Made by a program: the position numbers and the translations under genes. Positions 58,027 to 64,000 of a stretch of 64,000 nucleotides of DNA are shown here, piece after piece. Under the pieces are notes generated by a model. The model saw only the letters and a list, made by a program, of their open reading frames with translations, did no database searches and was not told the DNA's origin. The stretch is from Leptospira sp. B5-022 (GTDB taxonomy: Bacteria; Spirochaetota; Leptospiria; Leptospirales; Leptospiraceae), in assembly GCF_000347035.1 (NCBI RefSeq), contig NZ_ANIJ01000022.1, forward strand, positions 62,001-126,000, given 5' to 3'. Positions within the stretch are counted from its first letter, which is position 1. Every line of letters starts with the position of its first letter.

Positions 58027-58273
58027 ATATTGTTCCGGAAATGAAATCTCCCTAAATCGGGAAGGCACACTTTGTATTTTTAGCCTTTTCTTTTCTTTGG
58101 AAAAAGAGATTTAAAACTTACACTGGAAAAATCCCATTCGTACTAAGGATTCGTGAAATTCAGGTTACAAAAATACTCCGCCTAATGGGTAGTTAGTCGG
58201 TATGGAAGGCACAGAGTTTAGGTCCTCTGGAATATTTTGAAGTCGTTTCTTAAAATTCACACGAATCCTGCTC

Positions 58274-58351
58274 CTCTGTGTTCTTTGTGCTCTCCGTGCG
58301 AAACAAAAATAAGAAAACAAGCTTCGCACAGAGGTCACTGAGCACACAGAG
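58274..58351. repeat. Imperfect inverted repeat of a CTCTGTG...CGTGCGAA element
   Basis: Two 29-nt arms (58274-58302 and 58323-58351) match at 23 of 29 positions in inverted orientation, around a 20-nt A-rich centre. A shorter third copy of the same wording lies at 58412-58432 in direct orientation. Such wording recurs in intergenic DNA of other bacteria. RNA hairpin formation is likely. Confidence 0.6.
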
Positions 58352-58377
58352 ATAGGATCAGTAAGTCTGGAATACGA

Positions 58378-58393
58378 TGTAGGAATTCCAACA
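58378..58393. repeat. TGTAGGAATTCCAACA palindrome copy
   Basis: One member of the TGTWGGAAYTCCAACA family, between two repeat arms. The near copy GTAGGAACTCT at 58491 is 100 nt away, just before the start of the 58508 gene. Confidence 0.5.
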
Positions 58394-58507
58394 TTGACAA
58401 ACAAATTAAACCCTCCGTGACCTCCGTGCGAAAACACCCTGCGTCTCTTTCAAACTCAGCGCCTCTATGGACTTGACCGGGATACGGTCGGTAGGAACTC
58501 TAACAAG

Positions 58508-58987
58508 ATGGAAGATCAGGAACCTAAAAAGCAGGGCTTTCCATTTCGCCCTCTGGAAGATTTCGTGTTGGGAGAGGTATTGGGAAGGACCTTAGTCGCC
58601 TTAGGACATTCTAAAGAAGAAATACAAAAGGCTATTTACTCTCACTTGCCCGATGGACAATCCGAATTCCTTTTTACTCCGAACGCAAAAAAACAACTCC
58701 TTTTACAAAGTATGCCTGTGGAACTCAGAAGTTTCCTGGAGGCCGGAAAAGATAAAGAGGTCCAGGACATCTTTCGCAAAACGATCTCGGTAGAAGGTAG
58801 ACTCGACCTAGCGCTGGAACTTTTGGAGTGGATCTGTACCGGTTTCGAAAAAGAAGAATTGGTCCGCGCATTATTCCAATTGGTATTGAACGGGAAAATA
58901 GAATTAAGCCCGGAATTTTATCCTCTCTTAATGAAAGAATACGACAAAGAGATGAGAGGAGACTTGGATCGGATCCGAGAAGAATAA
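58508..58987 (+). CDS. Hypothetical helical protein
   Basis: 159 residues, mostly helical, without signal or membrane segment (DFVLGEVLGRTLVALGHSKEEIQKAI; LDLALELLEWICTGFEKEELVRALF). No known domain. A hairpin at 58992-59011 follows. Preceded by the repeat cluster and not clearly linked to a neighbour. Confidence 0.6.
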   Translation: MEDQEPKKQGFPFRPLEDFVLGEVLGRTLVALGHSKEEIQKAIYSHLPDGQSEFLFTPNAKKQLLLQSMPVELRSFLEAGKDKEVQDIFRKTISVEGRLDLALELLEWICTGFEKEELVRALFQLVLNGKIELSPEFYPLLMKEYDKEMRGDLDRIREE

Positions 58988-58991
58988 AAAA

Positions 58992-59011
58992 GCCGCTTGT
59001 TCCCAAGCGGC
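58992..59011 (-). terminator. Bidirectional hairpin terminator GCCGCTTG/CAAGCGGC
   Basis: An 8-bp stem with a 4-nt loop, 38 nt beyond the desaturase stop. On the minus strand it is followed by TTTTTTATT, a canonical Rho-independent terminator; on the plus strand it follows the 58508 gene with only CTTATAAC. Confidence 0.75.
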
Positions 59012-59048
59012 CTTATAACATTCTACTTTAAGAACTTGAGGTCTTAAA

Positions 59049-59855
59049 CTAAGCTACGTCGGCTAGGGGAGAAGGAGCCGTACCTGAAAGTTCTTTTCTT
59101 CCTTTTTCGGTCCAGACCGCTCTTTGGATGGTGATGATCCCCATAAAATGTAGTACCTTCATCACTTGGTATGTAAGATCCAACTCGAACCAACGGAAGG
59201 CGAAGTTCGGGGAATTCGGGTGAGCGTGGTGATTGTTCTGGTATAATTCTCCCATGATCAAAAAGTCCACAGCTAAGGTGTTTTTGGAATTGTCCGGATT
59301 TTTTGCGTGGTTGCGGTAACCATACATATGTCCGCACCAGTTTACGATAGCTCCGTGAGTCGGTCCCATTAGATAGTGGATCGGTAATAAAGCGTAGAGC
59401 CAAACTGCGTCAGCCGGAACAAAAGCCATATAGAAAAGAGTATAAGAAGTTCCGAAGAACAAACGAACAAACCAAGAATCCGCAAAACGATCGAACCAAG
59501 GGATCTCAGGATAATTTCCTTTGAATTCCTTCTCCACTTCTTCTTTACGATCCAAAATATTTTCGTAAACGACAGCGGTCGTCCACATCATATCTAAAAA
59601 CCCTTTAGAAGCTACCGGAGAATGGGGATCTTTTTCCGTGTCGCTATATGCGTGGTGTCTTCTGTGAAGAATGGCATAAGCTCTCGGATTGAGAAAGGAA
59701 GAACCTTGCACAACGAAGGTAAAGAAATAGAAGAACTTTTCCCAGAAACGGTTCAGTTTGAACATCTGGTGCGCAGAATAACGATGTAAAAAGAACGACT
59801 GAACGAAAGCGGCTAAAATCCAGTGTGCCGCAAAAAAACTTAGAATGATTGCCAT
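59049..59855 (-). CDS. Acyl-CoA/fatty-acid desaturase
   Basis: 268 residues, polytopic. Three His clusters for the di-iron site: HRYSAH (24-29), HRRHH (64-68) and QNNHHAHP (near 207). Strands [10 protein letters not shown] also carry His. Desaturases of this kind introduce a cis double bond into acyl chains. Terminator at 58992-59011. No redox partner gene is adjacent. Confidence 0.93.
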   Translation of the reverse strand: MAIILSFFAAHWILAAFVQSFFLHRYSAHQMFKLNRFWEKFFYFFTFVVQGSSFLNPRAYAILHRRHHAYSDTEKDPHSPVASKGFLDMMWTTAVVYENILDRKEEVEKEFKGNYPEIPWFDRFADSWFVRLFFGTSYTLFYMAFVPADAVWLYALLPIHYLMGPTHGAIVNWCGHMYGYRNHAKNPDNSKNTLAVDFLIMGELYQNNHHAHPNSPNFAFRWFELDLTYQVMKVLHFMGIITIQRAVWTEKGRKELSGTAPSPLADVA

Positions 59856-60176
59856 GGAGGGCTCCCTTTTTTTCTACAAGATACGAGTCATTTGGGGAGG
59901 GTAGGTTGCAAAAAAATGTGAGGGTGAACCGGAGAAATATAGGCGATTATGGTCTCTTTAGAAGGATTCCTCCGCAAAAAAGGCAGGTTTTGGGCGACTC
60001 CTTCGGATCGGGCTACTACGGGCTCGCGCATTCGCGCTCGTCCGGCAGGCCGGACTAAAGCCCTTCGTATCCCTGTCGCAGCGACTTTGCGAGCACTCCA
60101 AGCTTATTCTCCGCTGAGTCGGTGACCGAAGGTCAAACGAAACAGCAGATGGTTATGTTTAATAATAAGGCACTAT
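59856..60176. other. 321-bp intergenic region with GC-rich element
   Basis: No gene recognised. The left end carries the desaturase start; the middle (about 60000-60105) is GC-rich with a hairpin GTCCGGC-AG-GCCGGAC (60040-60055) and the repeat below; the right end abuts the caspase-like gene stop. Confidence 0.5.
60000..60105. repeat. GC-rich dispersed intergenic element, copy 2
   Basis: Inverse orientation copy of the 33043 element: 60050-60082 matches it at 25 of 33 positions. The flanking GC-rich hairpin and GCGAC/CGAGC words are present here too. It lies in an intergenic gap between two convergent-side gene ends. Confidence 0.5.
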
Positions 60177-61406
60177 CTACTTTTTCAAATTCGGGAACTT
60201 CGGTTTTTTAAAGGCGGCCCTGCTTCTAGTCCCACCTTCTTTTTCCAAAAACTCGGCGATCTCTTTACGTTCGTAGACAAGTGCCAAAGACAAAGGGGTA
60301 TACCCTTCCGCCTGAGCGTTGATGGAGGCTTTTTTACGAACTAATTCTTTCACTACATTCGGAAGATCGAATACGATTGCAAGATGGATCGGCTTCCAGC
60401 CCTGATAATCCGCATTAGGATCGGCGCCTTTTTCAAGAGATTCCAAGGATCCATTTTCGTTCTTATCGTAAAGGTTTGCGATCAAGATACGATTTTGTTT
60501 TAGTCTTTCTTCTTCCGAAATTTTGGTCTCCGTATCCGTATTTGAACTCTCAGATCTCAAAAAATTGGAAGGATCACCTGCAAAGGCATAATCATAAACA
60601 GGCCTAGAAGCGGGGGGTTTCGTATGATAATACAAGGAGGATCCGGAAAAATTCGGATGGGAAATTTTAGTTACTTCCTGTGGATTTGTTTGGCTAAAAT
60701 AAACATCACCGTAATTCTTATTCGTAAATAATAACGCTAGAATTGTCTGAGCGGTCCAAGGCGCCCAAGTTGCATAATATCCTTTGAATCCGGTCTCCAA
60801 AAAAGGAGAAGAATACATAGAGATCCTTTTTTTGGTCTCTTCGTCCCGGATCACACCCATATCATAAGCCATATTCCCCGCGGTAAAACAAGCTCCTAAA
60901 AATAGAACGATTGCTCCGGGGGCGGGTTTTAAACCCGAAGAAATCTGCTCATTCGACACGAATTCTTTTCCCAAATAAAATCCGCCTACGGATCTTTGAT
61001 CGTAAGGAGGCTGGTTCAAGTTGGTACCGACCCCGTGTCCTGCATACAAAACTATATTCGCATTTTCTGATGCTTCTTTGATCCCTGACCAAGGATTATT
61101 CGGAGGATAAAATTCGCTGACGGAAACTCCTCTTTCTTTTAGGACTTTTACGAGACCTTTGATATTATTTACGTATTCTCTGGTCTTAGGGCCTTCATTT
61201 CCATCCACTTCACCAACGATCGCAACCGCTTTTAAACCTGTACCGGAGACGGTAGGGGAGGGAAGTTCCGCTCTTTTTTTGATTCCGGAGAATGTGCTAC
61301 CGACAGCATTCGTTGGATGAACGAATTTGAGTTCTTCCGAGAAAGCAGGACCGAACGAAAATAAAAGTAATAAACTTACGAAGAATAAACCTGAGGAAAA
61401 TTTCAT
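60177..61406 (-). CDS. Secreted caspase-like (clan CD) protein with ankyrin repeats
   Basis: 409 residues from the ATG at 61406. Signal peptide KFSSGLFFVSLLLLFSFGPAFSEE. Domain 1 has VLYAGHGVG (H124) and LFLGACFTAGN (C173), the His-Cys dyad pattern and spacing (49 residues) of caspase-like clan CD proteins. The C-terminus holds two or three ankyrin repeats (GADPNADYQGWKPIHLAIVFD; KASINAQAEGYTPLSLALVYE). Likely a periplasmic or exported peptidase-like protein; activity is unproven. Confidence 0.75.
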   Translation of the reverse strand: MKFSSGLFFVSLLLLFSFGPAFSEELKFVHPTNAVGSTFSGIKKRAELPSPTVSGTGLKAVAIVGEVDGNEGPKTREYVNNIKGLVKVLKERGVSVSEFYPPNNPWSGIKEASENANIVLYAGHGVGTNLNQPPYDQRSVGGFYLGKEFVSNEQISSGLKPAPGAIVLFLGACFTAGNMAYDMGVIRDEETKKRISMYSSPFLETGFKGYYATWAPWTAQTILALLFTNKNYGDVYFSQTNPQEVTKISHPNFSGSSLYYHTKPPASRPVYDYAFAGDPSNFLRSESSNTDTETKISEEERLKQNRILIANLYDKNENGSLESLEKGADPNADYQGWKPIHLAIVFDLPNVVKELVRKKASINAQAEGYTPLSLALVYERKEIAEFLEKEGGTRSRAAFKKPKFPNLKK

Positions 61407-61451
61407 CCAATGATTGGACAAAAAATCCGGTTTAAATCAATCAATAATTTA

Positions 61452-63038
61452 TTATAACTTAACGGGGGGTTCAAAATCCCCAACCCAGATATCAAAAAAA
61501 GGAGAATCTACCTTTTGCACATTCGGATAGAAATCCGAAATTTTGGAGGGGATATTCTTACTCTTCCAAGGTTCCGTTTTCAGCATGATATCGAAAACGG
61601 GACTTTTTCTGGTCTTTTCCAATTTTTCAGGAGTGATCAATTCTTCTTTGATCTGGATGAGTGCGATCCTTTTTCCTTTCACTTTTTGGGAAATGGTCCT
61701 TAATAATGCGGATAAAGAATCCTCTTTAGGAGCGCACAAGACATTTTTGGATAAGTAATCATTTCCCATAAAGTACATTACGGAAAAATCATGGAATACG
61801 AATGTATCCGCTTTCAACTCATGGAATAAAGTGTATGTTTTTAGAAGTTGTTTTCTGGATTGATTTAAGAAATTTAACCCGATAAAAGTCATGATCAAAG
61901 GAATTGAGATCAGAATTCCGAAACTGTACTTTTGAATGAGTCGATTCCTCCTTCTCGCAAAATAATTCCAAAACCAGAATAGTACCAAGGTCGCAGGAGG
62001 AATTCCTGCACTCAAATATCTAGGTCCCCATTCCCAGAATCCGTAGTTTGGAGCCAAAAACGGGATCGTAAAAAGAAAGAATAATGCTCCTAGAACGATT
62101 GTTTTTCTTCTTACGGAAATTTTGCGGAAATTAAAAAGAAGAATGCCCGATCCTATTAGAGCAAACGGCATGTAGATAAAAAATCCGATCCGAATTGTTT
62201 CATCTATCTTATTTAAGAATAAGAAACCGAGGGCCCATTGGATCTTATGCACAAAGCCGGCTCCGGATTCACCGTAATTTGCATGAAATCTAGGACCTAA
62301 AAAGGAAGAATATCTAAAATAATTGAACAGGACGAAAGCGAAAAATATAAGTGCGAATCCAAGACCGAAACGGAACGTATTAGAAGTATTCCATTTTATT
62401 TTTTTATTGAATAGCGGAAATCCTTCGCTAATCCAGGAGGCCAATAAGATACAACCGGCAAATACAATGCCTTCATGTCTAAACCAAATGGATAATCCGG
62501 CAAAAATCCCTGCATAAAATCCCGCTCTTTTGTATAAGAAGGTAAGACTTGCGAGTAGAATCGCTATAAACAATGTATGTTCCGCAAATTCCATCATTAG
62601 GATGGGAAGATAAGATCCGAAGAATGCGAGTGTTATAAAAGTGTTGGATGCTTTCCAAAATTTTCTTAAGATCCCAAAAAATACGAAAACTCCGAGTAAA
62701 TTAAAATAAGGTAATCCTTGGTTTCCTGCAAAATAATAAAAAGGAGTTGCGAGTGCGGCAAGTAATATCGGAAAAACGGAGATAGTCGAATCTCCCGATT
62801 TTGTATAATTATTCGCAGGCATTGGAAGGAATTCTTCTTTCGGATCTATAAACTTTGCAGGGTAGGGAAGCGCTTCCGATCCGAAACCTGAGTGAACTAA
62901 TGCGTGGGTCTGGAGAGATTTTGTTCTGGAATCGTATGCAAGTGAAATTTCCGGTTTAGATGATTTGATCAGGACGAAGCAGAAAAGAAGTAGGGATAAG
63001 AACCCTAGGAGATTTCTTTTTTTAAATACGGATCTCAT
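61452..63038 (-). CDS. Polytopic membrane protein (glycosyltransferase GT-C-like)
   Basis: 528 residues with about 10-12 membrane helices and a soluble C-terminal tail of about 130 residues. An early extracytoplasmic loop with SGDSTISVFPILLAAL and FRHEG recalls the GT-C/ArnT-like class. The putative lipid-phosphate-sugar motif was not firmly identified. Possibly surface glycan modification, with low certainty. Separate from MeaB by 50 nt. Confidence 0.65.
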   Translation of the reverse strand: MRSVFKKRNLLGFLSLLLFCFVLIKSSKPEISLAYDSRTKSLQTHALVHSGFGSEALPYPAKFIDPKEEFLPMPANNYTKSGDSTISVFPILLAALATPFYYFAGNQGLPYFNLLGVFVFFGILRKFWKASNTFITLAFFGSYLPILMMEFAEHTLFIAILLASLTFLYKRAGFYAGIFAGLSIWFRHEGIVFAGCILLASWISEGFPLFNKKIKWNTSNTFRFGLGFALIFFAFVLFNYFRYSSFLGPRFHANYGESGAGFVHKIQWALGFLFLNKIDETIRIGFFIYMPFALIGSGILLFNFRKISVRRKTIVLGALFFLFTIPFLAPNYGFWEWGPRYLSAGIPPATLVLFWFWNYFARRRNRLIQKYSFGILISIPLIMTFIGLNFLNQSRKQLLKTYTLFHELKADTFVFHDFSVMYFMGNDYLSKNVLCAPKEDSLSALLRTISQKVKGKRIALIQIKEELITPEKLEKTRKSPVFDIMLKTEPWKSKNIPSKISDFYPNVQKVDSPFFDIWVGDFEPPVKL

Positions 63039-63087
63039 CTATTTCGCCTCTTTGAAAATACTTAAATAAGGTCTAAGTATCTAGAAT

Positions 63088-64000
63088 TTATAATAGTCTT
63101 TTACGAATTTCTGATTGAAAGAAACTTTCCCAATCTTCATAATTCTTTTGGGGAATATTTCCTAACTTCTCGGAGAAAGAAAGCCCAAAATTCCCATACT
63201 CGGTCTTGATCCATTTTTCGATCTGGACCTTGGTTTCCGAAGATCTTTTCGGATGAGGTTTACTTTTCAAAACAAAATCCAATAGTTCTCGGATGCCTTT
63301 TTTCGTTTTTACACTGGTCAGGAAAATAGGGGGGATACTTCCTCCTGGAACAATATCTCGTAAAAATTCGAGAGTGGTCGAAAGAGTATGGAAACTAGCT
63401 CTTGCTAAGGATTCTTCATCACATTTGTTTAATATGAAAGCGTCCGGGACTTCCATAATCCCGCTTTTCATGAATTGGATCTGGTCTCCTCCCAAAGGGA
63501 CCATGACTAAAAAGGAAAGATCCGCCAATTTGGAGACTTCTATCTCGTTTTGCCCGATCCCAACCGTTTCAACGAATATAAAATCGAAAAAACAACGGAG
63601 CAGTCGGATCACATGGTAAGTATAAGGATTTAAACCTCCCAGCTCCAATTGGCTGGGTTGAGATCTGAAAAAGATCCTCTTTTCGCGGACTGGGAGCGAA
63701 AGCCTTGTGCGATCTCCTAGTAAAGAACCTCCGCTTATATGACTGGAAGGATCTATGGCGACTACCGCCATTTTTTTATCTGGGACTGTTTGTAAAAAAT
63801 TGGTGGAGATCTCTCCTAAGAGTGAGGATTTTCCTGCTCCGGGTGTTCCTGTAAATCCGATAGTGACGGACCTGTCTCCATTAAAGCCGGAGTTTTCCAG
63901 CTCTTTGAATAGGACTTTACGAAATTCGAATGAATCCGGTTTTTCCAGTTCGCTGATCAGCTTCGCAAGAGGATATTTTTCCCCTTGGGAAGCTTCTTGG
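63088..64000 (-). CDS. meaB: MeaB/ArgK-type GTPase (partial, right edge)
   Basis: The frame is open to the right edge, so the N-terminus is outside. The G1 P-loop GFTGTPGAGKSSL (near 63820), DPSSHISGGSLLGDR, VETVGIGQNE (G3) and NKCDE (G4) are clear. MeaB is a chaperone GTPase for methylmalonyl-CoA mutase (B12 loading and protection), so a mutase gene may lie outside. C-terminal dimerisation part is complete. Confidence 0.92.
   Translation of the reverse strand, partial: QEASQGEKYPLAKLISELEKPDSFEFRKVLFKELENSGFNGDRSVTIGFTGTPGAGKSSLLGEISTNFLQTVPDKKMAVVAIDPSSHISGGSLLGDRTRLSLPVREKRIFFRSQPSQLELGGLNPYTYHVIRLLRCFFDFIFVETVGIGQNEIEVSKLADLSFLVMVPLGGDQIQFMKSGIMEVPDAFILNKCDEESLARASFHTLSTTLEFLRDIVPGGSIPPIFLTSVKTKKGIRELLDFVLKSKPHPKRSSETKVQIEKWIKTEYGNFGLSFSEKLGNIPQKNYEDWESFFQSEIRKRLL

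Larger units (their letters stand above)
58027..58507. other. 481-bp intergenic region with repeat cluster
   Basis: Holds three copies of a CTCTGTG...CGTGCGAA element (58274-58302, 58323-58351 inverted, 58412-58432), a GGAATTCC palindrome at 58378-58393 and a near GTAGGAACTCC at 58491-58501. A minus-strand open frame at 58165-58437 is only the translation of the repeats. It also carries the start region of the phosphatase gene at the left. Confidence 0.55.

Noticed and set aside
58165..58437. Minus-strand open frame of 90 codons
   Set aside because: It is read through the CTCTGTG/CGTGCGAA repeats; the product (FSHGGHGG, ARRAQRTQRS pieces) reflects repeat DNA and has no start signal.

Overview
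The window looks like Leptospira DNA. The gene content supports this: a hem cluster ordered hemA-hemC(D)-hemB-hemL-HemK/HemR-hemE-hemN-hemG-hemH, a DUF1574-type protein, a DUF5683-type coiled-coil membrane protein, a moxR-bat operon with a BatB-BatC fusion, and futalosine-pathway MqnD. In Leptospira the hem genes are generally found on the small second chromosome (CII). A parA-parB-rep module 5 kb from hemA fits the view that this window lies near a CII-type replication and partition region. This placement is inferred from gene content; no alignment was run.

Layout. 1-1.3 kb: end of an MBOAT O-acyltransferase that leaves the window on the left. 1.4-4.9 kb: small or unrecognised minus-strand genes and a 0.8 kb gene-poor stretch. 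4.9-9.4 kb: a Fis-type regulator divergent from parA1-parB1, then a winged-helix replication-initiator candidate. Palindromes with the core TGTCGGAC/GTCCGACA lie around the parA1 promoter, and a putative antisense RNA lies in the rep leader. 9.4-12 kb: a large discoidin plus phage-tail-fibre-repeat protein. 12-15 kb: metF, mqnD and a HAD phosphatase. 15-26 kb: the heme operon, with its own two-component system and a TGACA-N6-TGACA box at the hemA promoter. 26-28 kb: an ECF42-like sigma factor module (DGPF/YCII, sigma, SRPBCC). 28.3-30.5 kb: hemH and an outer-membrane protein. 30.7-32.3 kb: a second parA-parB pair with different candidate parS-like sites. 32-41 kb: redox, signalling and envelope genes (FMN reductase, cNMP-binding protein, diguanylate cyclase, two SDRs, LMW phosphatase, Ndh-2, DUF1574, MORN lipoprotein). 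42-51.5 kb: moxR-DUF58-batA-batB/C-batD-htpG. 51.6-64 kb: PhoX, an RsbU/RsbV-like partner-switch pair flanking a NAD-kinase-like gene, an acyl desaturase, a secreted caspase-like/ankyrin protein, a polytopic membrane protein and MeaB, which runs off the right edge.

How the genes work together. The hem operon covers glutamyl-tRNA to protoporphyrin, and ferrochelatase is nearby in a separate minus-strand transcript. HemK/HemR is translationally coupled inside the operon and probably autoregulates it through the hemA-proximal box. The two par loci share architecture (17-nt parA/parB overlap, KGGEGKTT Walker motif) but carry unrelated inverted repeats, as expected for two non-interfering partition systems. 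Several DNA-level signals cut across genes. The most striking is an 11-mer, GTAGGAACTCC, found eight times exactly, mostly inside coding sequence. No tRNA, rRNA, CRISPR array or intact insertion sequence was recognised.
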